From Fremontodendron californicum (lineage: Eukaryota; Streptophyta; Magnoliopsida; Malvales; Malvaceae): 64,000 nt of DNA. Every line of letters begins with the position of its first letter. Within the stretch, counting starts at the first letter, position 1. The stretch is from assembly GCA_030761205.1 (NCBI GenBank), contig JAULJL010000040.1:11722103-11786102 (forward strand), given 5' to 3'. The notes beneath the pieces are model-generated. The model had not been told where the DNA came from, searched no databases, and saw nothing but the letters and a program-made list of their open reading frames with translations. Shown here piece after piece: positions 1-11,314 of the stretch. The translations under genes and the position numbers were made by a program.

Positions 1-1575
1 CAGCCCTTCCCCTTCCACTGACTTTGAGTCAAGGGGCTACTTGCCTACTCACTGTACCATGGGCTCTCATGCTACCATCGACATGCACCCGAAACTGTGC
101 TGCCTTGGCCAATAGTAAGCTTCTACTCTATAGCGAGGGACACATATATATATAGGAGAGCGACATGCAAGCGATTAATATTAGGCCCTGGCATAGAACC
201 TGTGGCTTTTCCGGTCCAGCGGGGATTAGTTAGCCTTCTATTCCTTATGGCGAAAGAGTTATAACTGGGCAGGCATAGTTGTACCTAACCGAAAATATAG
301 TAATTTGCAAATAAAACAAGTAGACTAATGGGGGAAAATGATTGAGGAATATCCCGAGTCTCATGTAAGACAACTAAATGCACCTCGAGATGCTATCGAG
401 GAACAGGGGGACCTTCTCGAGCACAAGATAGGGAATTGAGAGATAGAGCTAGCCTATTCTTTATGGGGAATCAATGCTCCAAGCCGAATAAAGCTTACCT
501 CCGGCACCTGGCTTTCTCCTGCGTATATTAGCTTAGCTGCGCTTAATTCATTGGAAGTTCGCTTGCAACCTTTGGGGGAAAGGTTACATCCAATCCAGTT
601 GCAGAAAAAAGAGTTTCAGTCATAAAAGAATCGCCTGTTCCATCTGCTTGCGATCCAGCAGTTGCCCTATCTACGATTTTCTTGGTTATACCTTACCTGC
701 GAGCCTGTGGGCGAGTAAGTTCCTTTTGAAGGTAAGAGGATATGTAGGTTCTATCATCGGCTTCTGGGAGAAAGCTTCAAGCCACCAGCTATATCTCCCA
801 AACCTGCAGTATCTTCCAAACCAGCTGTATCCTTAAAGCCAAAAGGGAGTCTTTCAAATGGGCTAGCAGGCTCAGGCTTCTAGGTCAAGTGAAAGTTATA
901 CGAGTTCTGGGGCAAGGGGATCAAGATTAGATGCAGTAGAAGTTTTTGCTTTGAAGCGGGTAGGAGTTGCAGTTGGATAAGGAGTCTTTTTTGCCTATCC
1001 CTCCAGAATAGTTGAATACCCCCCGTTGAAGTATAAGCCTAAAAAAAAAAAAAAAAAGAAGTGGTTGCATAGCCAATTTCAGAAAAAAGGGTTTCAGTCC
1101 TAAGTGCTTGCTAATGCCTTTCCCTCTCCTTTTAGTCGAGTTGTAACATCCCTCTATATCTAATTCTTTCATACGTCCAGACTCTATACATCGTGTTACC
1201 ACTTAGCAGAGTCCTGTGTTTTTAATAAACAGCCGCTACCCCCTGGTATGTGCCGCTTTCCTAATCAAAAGATAGGAGAGCACCCTTTCTCCCGAGGTTA
1301 CGGGGTCATTTTGCCGAGTTCCTTTGACATGGTTCTCTCAAGCGCCCTAGTATACTCTACTTGTTCACCTGTGTCGGTTTGGGGTACGGTCAGTTCACCG
1401 GGAGGATCGCCCTCCCAATTCGAAGTTTTTTCTTGGAAGTTTCAACCTTGTTAACTATGACAACTTCACTATCTGGCATCACAGCCTATTCCGACAATGT
1501 GCCAAGCAAAAGGCCAAGATCGGTATGCCGACAATAGAAGTAAAGGAGCAAAGCCATAAGCCAAGCTAGCGTGCT
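1..1575. other. Probable mitochondrial DNA insertion (NUMT)
   Basis: The base composition is more balanced than in the AT-rich DNA that follows, and the text reads like plant mitochondrial spacer. The only firm anchor is the antisense LSU rRNA piece inside it (about 1178-1441). I see no intact organellar protein gene. The right edge near 1575 is set only by the change to AT-rich nuclear sequence, and the left edge lies outside the window. A chimeric assembly is the alternative. Confidence 0.5.
1178..1441 (-). rRNA. Partial mitochondrial-type LSU (26S) rRNA, antisense
   Basis: Read on the minus strand, this stretch shows highly conserved large-subunit rRNA blocks, including the segment complementary to CTTAGCAGAGTCCTGTG and the block complementary to GGTTACGGGGTCATTTTGCC. 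The conserved blocks are close to unbroken, so the transfer looks recent or the piece well preserved. Only about 260 bp of a roughly 3.5-kb gene is present, so it cannot give a functional rRNA. Plant mitochondrial origin is favoured over plastid from the block following the conserved helix (complement of ACTCTATACATCGTG). Confidence 0.75.
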
Positions 1576-2432
1576 GAACAGAAAGTCGTAGTGTGATCAC
1601 ATAAACAAAAAAGGCTTCACAGTTTTTTGTTGTAAAGCTCGATTATCATCAATGATATATGCATGTGGTATCATAATTCCACTGCTTTCTCTCACTTTAT
1701 TGCAAACAATTCTTATATTTAGGTCCTCTATGAAACTGTTTCTGTTATTACATATCTTCAAATTTTTTTCATTACTCTATACTATTATGCAGATAACTTG
1801 CATAAAGAAATTTTTACATCTTTAAATAATTACTCAATTCACCTCTTGAATACTCAATTCACCTCTTTAAATTTTTACTTCTTTAAATAATTCATCAATT
1901 ACTCAATTCTCCTGCCAAGCTATGTAAACCTAGGTTATTATCAGCCATATATGAATGTGGTCTAATGATACCACCTTTTTGTAAGTTAAGTGCAAGCACT
2001 TTCTAAATTTCATTTAGATACAACACTATTTCAATCATTACAGCTTTTCATTTTATTTCTATTTGCATTTTTTTCTCATTTAAATATGATTAAATGTACA
2101 AGCAACTATTTAACATTTTTTTGCACTTAATTTCAAACTATTTTTATGTGCAACAAACAATTTTTCCCTTTATACATAAATAGATATGATCACTGACTTT
2201 ATATTTTTTGGGCTCACAATGTTCTTTCTGGATTTGGGTACATTTCTTTGGACTCCACCAAACCACCTAGTATTAATAGATTCATTAAACTTATCAACTA
2301 CCCACCTCATCCCTCAAACGACATAAAGAAAAAAGCTTCTCTGCTTTTTAAGCAAACCGAACCCCTGCTGCTTCAACAGTCAGTTCTTTTCATCTTCCAT
2401 CCCAAAACCCTTCCTAGTAACAATCAACAGAG
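1576..2432. other. AT-rich intergenic DNA, no gene seen
   Basis: Low-complexity AT-rich DNA with short imperfect direct repeats such as TACTCAATTCACCTCTT near 1835-1870. It may hold the promoter of the B3-like locus or the undetected 5' part of a Helitron, but no clear signal was found. Confidence 0.4.
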
Positions 2433-4254
2433 ATGGCCGGCAAATACTCAGCATCTGCACCAATGAACACTTCAGCAGCCGATGCGCCTCAGTTTCTTAT
2501 AGTCTTCAGGAAATCATTTGTCGAATGCGATTTGCTGGTAAAAACTTTCTAAAAACTTTGCATTGTTTTTCCTTTTGCGCATCTCTCTACCTATTGTATG
2601 TACTATTTTCAGATTCTCATATCATTCATAGTTAAACTAAAAAAAACAATCGATTAAAATTGAATCAACCCATCCCACATCTATCACCGCTGATGAAAAA
2701 AAACTGTTGGTCAAATTTTGCAATTAAACAACATGTATCTACATATATTTCAGCTATTCACATTGTTTTTTACTGTCACACAGAAAGACATATTTTCCCC
2801 TTTTTCATGCTTCTTTTTTAAATTTCCATTTATGTTTCCAGATTTTTGTTTACCTATGTTGCAGTTGCATATTAGATCCTTTTATGTTTTACTAATACCC
2901 TCCCCAATTCACATTTGCTTTCACTGCTAAATTTTGCTGACAAGTTTTTAGCTTTGATTTGTAATAGGCATTACCATTATCAGTTACATTCAGTTTGACA
3001 TTATCTTATCTTGAATTGCATAGGACATCTATCACTGCTGCTGAAAAAATGTTGAACAATTTTTGGAATTAAATAACATGTATTGGCACATATTTCAGCT
3101 ATTCACATTGTTCTTTGCTATAACAAAAAGACATCTTATTCCCATTCTTCATGATTGTTTTTTTCATTTCCATTCAAGTTCCCAGATTTTAGTTTACCTA
3201 TGCTACCATTGAATATTAGATTCATTGATGTGTCATTAATACCCTTGCCTATTCACATTTGGTTTCACAGCTAAATGTTGCCGACAAGTTTTTACATTTG
3301 ATTTGTAATATCGATTACATTTATAGTTACATTCAGTCTCACATTGTCTTATGTTTGATTGCAGCATTTACCAATAAAGTTTGTCGACAGATTTATTCGA
3401 GGGCATCCAACTCCTCAGATTGTTTATCTGAAAGGGCCATTGGGTAACCCAACCAAGACGAAACTACTTAAGAGATTCTGGAATATTGTTTCATAGATGG
3501 ATGGATAAATTTTGTTCAAACTAATCATGTTCAACACAGAGATTACGCAACTATCAAATATGACTACAACGAAATATTTGAAGTTTGTATTTATGAACGA
3601 TTTGGAATCTTATTGACCCTAGCTGATTTGTTAAATAGAAAATGTATGACATATTTGCTCAACATCATTAGCATTAAATATGATTTACAATGTTATTTGA
3701 TCTATTTGTGTGTTTGTCGCAACTGCTGCCAAACATGAAAAACAACCTCAGTCATCAACTGCACAACCTCAAACACTTACTAAGGCAGAAGTAGTCAATC
3801 CAAGAGCTGAAGCTGGACCATCTCGCCAACCACCCCATCTAATAATAGATACAACTACTGAAGAAGGAGACATAGATAATCTTCAATTTTATTATAGAAT
3901 AACTGTGTCATCTTTAAAAGCACCCTTCTTATTGGTAATGAATTGTTTATGACTTCTGCCTTCCAACTATTCCTATTCCATTTGATTTTTTGATTGACTA
4001 TTGTATTGTTGCTGCAGCATGTCCCAAGGGATTTTGCTCACGATCACCTGCCTCTTTATCCGACAACGCTGCTGCTTTCGGTTCCCAACCACCAAAGAAA
4101 TTGGATAATTAAATATATATGCAACAACCACAACAAAGCATTTTCAGCTGGTTGGGGACAATTTGTTTGAGACAATGACCTCAAAATCAAAGATCACTGT
4201 GTCTTTGAAAAAATTGGTAACAGGGAATTACATGTGCATATTGTCAGACAATGA
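2433..4254 (+). pseudogene. B3-domain (REM-type) transcription factor pseudogene
   Basis: B3 domains are plant DNA-binding modules of nuclear transcription factors. An ATG at 2433 opens a 35-codon exon (MAGKYSASAPMN..., ending FRKSFVECDLL) with a GTAAAA donor at 2538. After an acceptor TTGATTGCAG, exon 2 starts at 3365 with HLPIKFVDRFIRGHP and later gives FIDGWINFVQTNHVQ, both typical of a first B3 domain. These two parts are in different frames, and the first frame stops at about 3496. A linker follows (about 3710-3935). After the acceptor at 4018 a second B3 domain reads HVPRDFAHDHLPLYP and NHNKAFSAGWGQFV, with an in-frame TGA directly after GQFV, then DNDLKIKDHCVF and a stop at 4252-4254. 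One frameshift and one nonsense codon make it a pseudogene. Exon limits in the linker are uncertain. Confidence 0.7.
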
Positions 4255-4595
4255 TCTTAACTGAATGTGTCATTACTTTTTGACACCCTCTCCTCTTTTG
4301 TTGATGCATCACATGCAAGTGACTTTTTGTATTTCCTTTTTTAGTGTATAGCCTTTTTCATGCAAGGGTATTGATGTACAAGGAGAACAACAATCTAAAC
4401 ATTTTGGCACATGGTGCATATACTTAACTATCGACTGTTTTTTTTTATTATTTATAAACATATAGTCTCTCTTACAAATTATATGCACTTGCTGATTAGA
4501 ATTTGTTATTCCAACTATGTTATTTAACATATGTCACTACAAGCTTATTCATAAAATCACATTACTATTATATTAAAAAAAGATTAAATTGTTCC

Positions 4596-4626
4596 ACCCG
4601 CAGCGTAGCGCGAGTCCTTTATCTAG
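4596..4626 (+). mobile_element. Helitron-like 3' terminus
   Basis: A 20-nt hairpin at 4596-4615 (stem ACCCGC/GCGAGT with one mismatch, loop AGCGTAGC) is followed seven bases later by CTAG at 4623-4626 and then T. Helitrons end in CTRR about 10 nt after a GC-rich hairpin and insert between A and T. The element would run to the left and could include the B3-like pseudogene. I did not find a 5' TC terminus, so the left limit is unknown. Confidence 0.55.
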
Positions 4627-5364
4627 TTAGATATTAAGACTTCAATATTTTACCGACAAATCGCACCGTGAATTATGTGAATTATTGTTTTGTGGAATTC
4701 ATTAAACTTTTGGGTTAAATTCGGGTTTCAACGTTTCAACTTTCAAGAAAGTGAATCTATATTAATAAGATTTAGCACATACATAATTTTTTTTTTTTTT
4801 GAAGAGAAAGATGAAAAAAAAAAAAAAACAATAACAAAAACCTACCACCATTGTAAACAAAGCCCCTCAACCTAACTTTTTTAAAATAGACTAAATTGGT
4901 TTTTAATTCAAATTCCCCAAAGTTTTACTTGTCTAAACAATCACGAATGTGAGTTTCATCCAGCAACATGTATAGGAAATTCAGGTTTAACTTACAAAAT
5001 AATCTGAGGAAACTAGGAAGCAAAATAAGATGAAAAATAGAACTGGTTAGCAATTAGCATGCAAATTAATGTATTCAAGAATAAAATAATGTAGTACTGC
5101 TCTATTATTCCTAAAAAAACATTATAAAAACTGTACAACTTTTTCTAAGGTATGTAAAGAGTAAAAGACTTGTCAGAATCACTGAAAAAACATTCTTACG
5201 ACCACAATTCGAACTGACAAAACTGCAAGTAAGCATGGCAGCTGCTGTACTTTCTCTACTTGAAACGAAAAACAATTCCCTTAAATATTTGTCAACTTCA
5301 TGAAAGACACAAGCAGAGCAGGCATCCACATATCATGTTCAATCCCACACCAACTACAAGATAT
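4627..5364. other. Intergenic DNA downstream of the Helitron end
   Basis: AT-rich, with poly-T at about 4788-4800 and poly-A at about 4815-4828. No coding region or known repeat was recognised. It probably includes the 3' flank of the minus-strand Alba gene. Confidence 0.4.
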
Positions 5365-5546
5365 GTCATTTAAATAGCGGCCGCAACGCAATGTTACAGT
5401 TGTTATTTAGCGATTTCGACTCTTTCCGTCGTCGATATTCACGACCGATATTTATCACAATTGACTGCAGTAAATTTATTACGTCCAAACCGTGATAAAT
5501 GTAATTTGACCAAAAACACATACGTGACCTTAATTTAAATCTATGA
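5365..5546. mobile_element. Mutator-type MITE, copy 1
   Basis: A CpG-rich element of about 180 bp bounded by ATTTAAAT near both ends (5368 and 5533). Its reverse complement aligns with the element at 47347-47530, including the blocks GATATTCACGA, CGATATTTATC and CCGTGATAAA. It ends about 10 bp before the Alba stop codon, so it lies in the 3' UTR or terminator region of that gene. No clean target duplication is visible for this copy; the 9-bp duplication at copy 2 defines the class. Confidence 0.6.
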
Positions 5547-5556
5547 TGTCGACTTC

Positions 5557-8500
5557 TCAAGCGGCGTTTGCTTGGATTGGCTCATCTGACCTGGAATAAC
5601 GACCACCACCACGGCCCCCCCTTCCCCTGTCACGATCACGCCCTGTAAAAGTTGAAATAATTTTACAAATATGAGATGATCAGCCATATAAGCACGATGA
5701 AAAGCAAATCATATAGTGCCAATGACATTACAAAGTCTAACAAACAAACACCAATACAATCTAATATAAAGCCAGCCATTGCATATAACAGTTGGAAAAA
5801 GATGGCATTTCATATCAAAAATAAAAAAACATTGTCTGCTCTTTGCAGATATTTGTGATATGACAGTTCTTGCTCGTGAGCTATGTTACTCGGATTCGGG
5901 TGTGATTATCGGATACGGGTATGTGTCCGACACGGGTATATTCAATTTTTTTAAAAGTTTTTTCATGTATTTGGAGAGTTCTTGAAGGATCAAATTCTCA
6001 TACCCATATCCTGATATGCATTGAATATAGGTATCAAATATAAATACTTAAAAAAAAATGAACAGTCGGAACAACATAGCTACTCTTGAGAATCGCATGT
6101 TCTTCGTTGTACCAATGGTACCATTTGCTCATTCATTGGTATGTCAGCAAACAAAAATTTTCAAAACATGCTTTAAGGCAAGAAGGTAGGCAGTTTACTA
6201 CTATATTTTACTGCTCAAAGATGAACATTAAATTCACATGCGCCACTACAAAGATAGAAAATTCTAACATTCATTTCTCATTGTTCAACAACAAGCTATA
6301 GCAGTGAACAAATACAATATACTTCAAACTCTGTTGCAAAGCACAAACTTACCACGAACTTGTGCATGGGGTGCATCAGACTCACCATAGCCATAGTATC
6401 CTCCACCTGCACCACCATAGCCTCGTCCTCGACCCCGGAAAGAGCGCCCTCTTCCACCACGTCCTCGACCTCTGCCACCAAAACCACGCCCGCCGTCCCA
6501 ACCATCACCACTATATTCTCCTACTCCATAATTTCCTGTACCCATAAAAGAGGCAGAGCAGAACACATCCAATGAGCATATTTACCGGGTTATACTATGT
6601 TACTCGGGCTCGGAGGTGAGTGTCGGATACGGGTATGTTCAGTTTCTTTAAGTTTTTCCATATATTTGGAGGGTCCTTAGAAGGCCATATCCCCATACCC
6701 ATGTCCGAGTACGCGTTGGACATGGGTACTTCAACAAAAATGAAAAATCGGAGCAACATAGAGGTTATATAACAGCACACAACATGACGGCTTCAAAATT
6801 GCTGCAATTGATCAGAAGAACTTCTCTTGCAGTCTCAAAGATAGATGAAGAGAAACGAGATTTTTTTTTTCTTTAGCCTTTTTTTTCTTTTGTTTTAATT
6901 AGTTAAACGTTCCAGAAAGTGCATATATTATCAACAAACTAGAAAGAGATGGATGCAAAGATATACCAAAGATCAATGCAACTAATAAAACTAGAATAAA
7001 ACAATATATAATGGCCAAAGAAAAAAGGAAAGTAGATGCATGATTTTCACATGAACTTTGCACAAAAAAGGAACCATTATGTTATTCGGATTTGGGTGCG
7101 AGTGTCGGACACGGGTATGTGTCCGACATATTAAGTTTTTTTATGTATTTGGAAGATTCTTGGGGATCATATCCTGATACTCATATCTGGATATGTGTCG
7201 GATACAAATACTTTAAAAAATATATATGTTACAGTAATAAGAAATACCTCTACCCCTAAACCTTCCTCGACCACTTCGTCCCCTTCCTCGTGTCCTTGGT
7301 GAAGCTTCAGGAGCTAGACAAAATGAAAATATTAGATATTACTAATACATTCTTTTTTTTTATTCTTCTTCTTTTGATAAGTAGTTGTTCACCAAACAAG
7401 ATTGCTTACCTCCATCATCTTCAAATTCATTTAAGGGTTTCACTTGGTCAGCCGGAAGAGGAGGTTGATATCTGCATTTAAGAGTAACCAGATATGACCT
7501 AAGAATCACAGTTCATATTACATATTGAAAATTAAAAAAGAAAAAAAGATTGAAAATTTGGTATTCGGCAATCCATATTACATATTGAAAATTAAAAAAG
7601 AAAAAAAAGATTAACAATTAAACAGTGATAAAAAAGAAAGGGAGAGTTCTTCAGATAAAACAAAAAGAAGGAACAAGAGCTCACCAGAAGTGCATGCATC
7701 ATAGAATGTCTAAATGCAAAGATGGAAATTTGACCTATATTATTCGGAGTGTTGGATAAAAGTACGTGTCCGTCACGAATATGCTCAAATTTTTTAAAAA
7801 ATTTCCATATATTTAGAGAATCGTATCTCGCAATATATTCGAATATATGTCGATTATGAATAATTCAGAAAAAATAAAAAATCGGAATAACGTAGAATTT
7901 GACTACCACATTCTCTCAAATGTAAATAAAACTTAGTTTTCAGTTATTTACCCTGTGGAGGACATATCCAGCTCTTTCTTTGATAATGTAATAGTGATCA
8001 TCGATACATGACGGGTAATCTCCAGACTGTAATAAGACAGAAAACCAATCATCCTGATTTCTGTTCTGTAAAAACACATAATTTGCAAGGACTTAGTTAG
8101 TAGCATAAAAGAGTCTGCCATTTCATACGGAAGGAGGCCTTCTTCTAGTGGTTCCCACATGTCTGTTATATCGGTTGATCCAATTGAAGTATTTTGATGA
8201 AGATCAGCAATTCTCCTCTGAAAAGACAGAAGCTTTTAATATAAATGAAGAAAAATGGCATATGGAAATCTATTTGTTTAGGTAGCGTTTGATATCACTT
8301 ACAAGATCACCGTGGTGATTTAATTATTATGGTGATAAAATTACCAAGTTGATTTGATCACTAATGATTTTATATTATCATGTTTGGTATAACATTATAA
8401 ATCACTAGTGATATTAAACTACAATATTTGATATTACAAGAAAAAAAAGATTATCGAATACAAAATATCCAAAATAACCTTTCCAAAAAAAAATTATTTT

Positions 8501-11314
8501 TTGTTTTTTTTATATGGACATTTTTTCACTTATATGTTTTTTCAATGTTTAGATTTTTGCTTTTCAAAAAATATTTCTGGATAAAAATACACAAAACTTA
8601 TACCATAATAAGGATAGAATACAAAAACTATTAGGCAACAAAACTACTACTATCTTCACCTTAAAATACAAAAGTCACAAATTCTTGGCCAAGTTTAGAG
8701 GTCTACGGTAAATATTAACTAGCATTTTTTCACACTTGTTTTTTTCGTTATTATTAGGGCAAATTAGTAATAAAATAACATTAAAAAAATTACTTTCTCA
8801 TGATGATAAAACTTTCCTATCTTTTTGGACGGGAATTAGATCACTCTTTAAGACAATGATCTTATCACCCCAGTGATTTAAGATTACTGCCACGTAGAAT
8901 TTTTAAATTGCTAACAAACATGGTGATGTAATTACTGAATGCAGATCACTCTCGTTTTTGGGATATCACCCCATACCAAACACCCCCTTAGATGTGTTTG
9001 AGAAGAGTGACTGAAAGAGAGAGAGAGAGCTATGTTACTCTTATTCGGGTGTGAGTGTTGGACACGGGTATATTTAATTTTTTTTAAAATTTTCATGTAG
9101 TCGGAAGATCCTTGGAGGATCATATCTCCATACCCATATTTGGATATATATATTACGTCGAACATAAATATCGGACACGAATACATAAAAAATAAAGAGT
9201 CAGTGCAATATAAAGAGAGAGCCATCTTCAATCTACCTTGATTAGCTCTGCAATCATCACAGTCTTATTAATGGCTCTACCCATTGCTTTAAGAACAATC
9301 TCACTAGACCCTTTCTCCTACACAAAAATTAAAGAACGGTCAAGAAAATATCATGGCTAAACCTGCAGCACAAAGCAAAAAACAACAAAAACCAGAGCAA
9401 AAAGGATTTAATTTTATATCCTTGAAGGAATTTTAATAACAGCTTCTTCTTCTTCTTCTTCTCCCATGAGGCTAATTTAAAAGGGAAAATTCTTTTAGGT
9501 TGAATTTGAGAATTTGAATTTTAAAAAATAAATTTGAATTTCAAAAATAGTTTATATTGTGTAATAAAACACATGTAAATCTAACTTTAATAATTATTTT
9601 TCAAATTTATGGATTTATTAGATGTTTATTTAGTGGTGAATTTGAAATACTTTTAAATATTTGTAAATTTAAAATTCATGTTTTTATAGCTTTCAAATAT
9701 ATAATCATATTGAATCTTAACTAATTTATACATAATATATGCTTTTCATTCTCACAATTTATATAATGAAATCCAAATCCAAAATTTCAAATTCATGTTT
9801 CCAAACATAACACTAGTAATTTTAAATTGCAATCATCCAATTAAATCTTACCATATCATCAATATTAGCTTCAAGCATATTTAGGTATCGTTGGCACAGC
9901 TTTTAAAGTTAAAAATTGCATTTCATCACAAATGCAATACTACATGGGTAAAAGTTTTTAGGTTAAAATCATGATTTGACAACCCAAATTAAAAAGTCAA
10001 AAAAAATAAAGCTTTTGGATTTTGAAAGCTGACTTTTGAATAAAATAACTTTATTATTCTCATGTCTCTAAATTTTTATGATTTTAAATATATATATTTT
10101 TTTAACATTCTAATTCCTCACAACAATTTTTCATTCAAACATTTAAAAGTTTTTAAACCATATTTTTTCAATACACTTTTTAAACATTTTTTTCAACCTA
10201 AAATTTTTTTAACCCAAAATTTTTTTAACAACAATGCTAGACTAACCCGAATTTGACTAAAAAAATACAATTTTCATTTCTCAAAACTCAAAAGATCTCT
10301 TCAGCCATTAATATGATTTCCATAACTCAATGTTATAGCCAGGCTGAGAATCTGTTAGTCACTAAGAGTAAACCCGTTCACTAGAAGTCTAGAACCACAG
10401 TCCAAATTCCATTTTATTTCTTAATTATAAACGAAATAAATACCCTATAGAGGCCTATTGAATTTGAGGACAACCCAGAGTGCATTTTTATTACAATATT
10501 GCCACTCTACCCTTTTTTTCATACCCTAAATAACACCATAAAAATATAATTTGAACATATAAACTGTCAAAAGCTACACCTCCGTAGATCTGTTCATTCT
10601 TTACAACACATTTCATACCAACAATTGTATTATATAATAATGCACTGAAGTTTTTTAATTCCACAAACAAAGTTATAAGAATGTCATATATATTTTTTTT
10701 AAATTAATTTTTTTATTTTTAAAATATGTATCATTCTGTTAAACTTACAACTCTATTGGCAATGGGATAATCAATATTAAAAAAATCAAATTAGGTCAAT
10801 CGATAGGACCAGTTTAATCGAAAACCGATGACCTGTCCTGTTCGATATATATATTAAAATCAGATTTTTTTCGAACCGATTAAATCGATAAAAAATCAAA
10901 TTGAACTGATAAAAAATGGTTTATATTTTTTCTTAAATGACGATATTTGAATTTTTAACCTCCTAATTTTATATTACACAAACATACCATTAAATCAAAT
11001 ATATATTTTTATTAATTATTTATTTATTATATTTATTATTTATTTAATATTTAACCGGTCTGATCTTCTGTCTTTTTTTTTTTTTTTTAACATTGGGATA
11101 ATTTCTTTAACATATTTGTGTTGAAACAAAGTAAAATATGAAGTAAAAAAAAAAAAAAAAAAACAAGAGAGAGAGAGAGAGAGAGAGTTACTAGGAGGAG
11201 AGTGGTGGCATAGGTAATATAATTCCTCATTCTGCCTTGCGTTGTTATCCTAATTTCATTTTCGTTTATTGGAGTCTCTGCTTTTGGCTTCTGCACCCTC
11301 TGGTACCTATCCAT
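5557..11314 (-). CDS. Alba-domain RGG/GYG-rich DNA/RNA-binding protein gene, 8 exons, frameshifted
   Basis: Alba-family proteins bind nucleic acids and act in chromatin and in mRNP control. Coding exons on the minus strand, from 5': 11314-11192, 9317-9237, 8218-8129, 8026-7952, 7471-7410, 7313-7248, 6536-6353, 5642-5557. All junctions have GT/AG and compatible phases. The protein begins MDRYQRVQKPKAETP, continues with RNYITYATTLL, EKGSSEIVLKAMGRAINKTV, NTSIGSTDITD and WEPLEEGLLP, then RHVSMITITLSKKEL. The C-terminal part is rich in RGRGG and GYGG, ending EPIQANAA. Exon 3 has one extra A between ITD and MWEP (about 8161), which would lead to a stop in exon 5. This is either a real mutation or a sequence error. 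The introns hold at least six MITEs. Family identity is firm; integrity is not. Confidence 0.88.
5881..6079 (+). mobile_element. hAT-type MITE, CTATGTT family, copy A (Alba intron 7)
   Basis: Starts CTATGTTACTCGG and ends CGGAACAACATAG, an imperfect terminal inverted repeat of about 13 bp. Subterminal motifs such as CGGATACGGGTATG are shared with copies B-E. Flanks CTCGTGAG (5873-5880) and CTCTTGAG (6083-6090) are a probable 8-bp target duplication, 7/8 identical, offset by three bases on the right. Confidence 0.8.
6595..6761 (+). mobile_element. hAT-type MITE, CTATGTT family, copy B (Alba intron 6)
   Basis: Starts CTATGTTACTCGGGC and ends CGGAGCAACATAG. It is the copy with the best-preserved inverted ends. 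Flanks GGGTTATA and AGGTTATA match at 7 of 8 bases, fitting an 8-bp target-site duplication. Confidence 0.82.
7077..7234 (+). mobile_element. hAT-type MITE, CTATGTT family, copy C (Alba intron 6)
   Basis: The left end TTATGTTATTCGGA and the internal GTGTCGGACACGGGTATGTG match the family. The right end is eroded, so its limit near 7234 is approximate and no target duplication is recognisable. It shares the same intron with copy B. Confidence 0.7.
7735..7895 (+). mobile_element. hAT-type MITE, CTATGTT family, copy D (Alba intron 4)
   Basis: Diverged copy starting CTATATTATTCGGA and ending CGGAATAACGTAG. It is flanked by a perfect 8-bp duplication AATTTGAC (7727-7734 and 7896-7903), which fixes both ends and points to a hAT-type transposase. 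Confidence 0.85.
8281..8987. mobile_element. Tourist-like (PIF/Harbinger) element in Alba intron 2
   Basis: The ends GGTAGCGTTTGATATCAC and (reverse complement of the right end) GGGGGTGTTTGGTATGGGG form imperfect inverted repeats. Both sides carry TTA (8278-8280 and 8988-8990), the 3-bp duplication typical of PIF/Harbinger. The interior is AT-rich with repeated GTGAT motifs and has no transposase ORF. Confidence 0.65.
9030..9213 (+). mobile_element. hAT-type MITE, CTATGTT family, copy E (Alba intron 2)
   Basis: Starts CTATGTTACTC, contains GTTGGACACGGGTATA and ends CAATATAA, a decayed CAACATAG. It is bounded by AGAGAGAG on both sides (9022-9029 and 9214-9221). This fits an 8-bp duplication, although the flank is a GA microsatellite and so is weak evidence by itself. 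The element ends only 23 bp from the exon 2 splice donor. Confidence 0.75.
9318..11191 (-). other. Alba intron 1 (1.87 kb)
   Basis: AT-rich intron with no coding content recognised. At its 5' (right) edge the donor GTAACT at 11191 is followed directly by a (GA)n run (11165-11188) and then poly-A on the plus strand (about 11143-11163). The interior contains repeat-like AT-rich blocks, for example around 9870-10250, that I could not assign. Confidence 0.6.

Noticed and set aside
1248..1454. Plus-strand open frame in the mitochondrial segment
   Set aside because: It is the complement of conserved LSU rRNA blocks.
5111..5329. Minus-strand 72-codon open frame near 5.2 kb as an extra Alba exon or small gene
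   Set aside because: The Alba frame ends with a proper stop at 5557 and this frame shows no family motif or splice signals linking it.
9870..10260. Possible further transposon in Alba intron 1
   Set aside because: The suspected ends (GTATCGTTGGCA and AACAATGCTAGAC) do not align well as inverted repeats and no target duplication was found.
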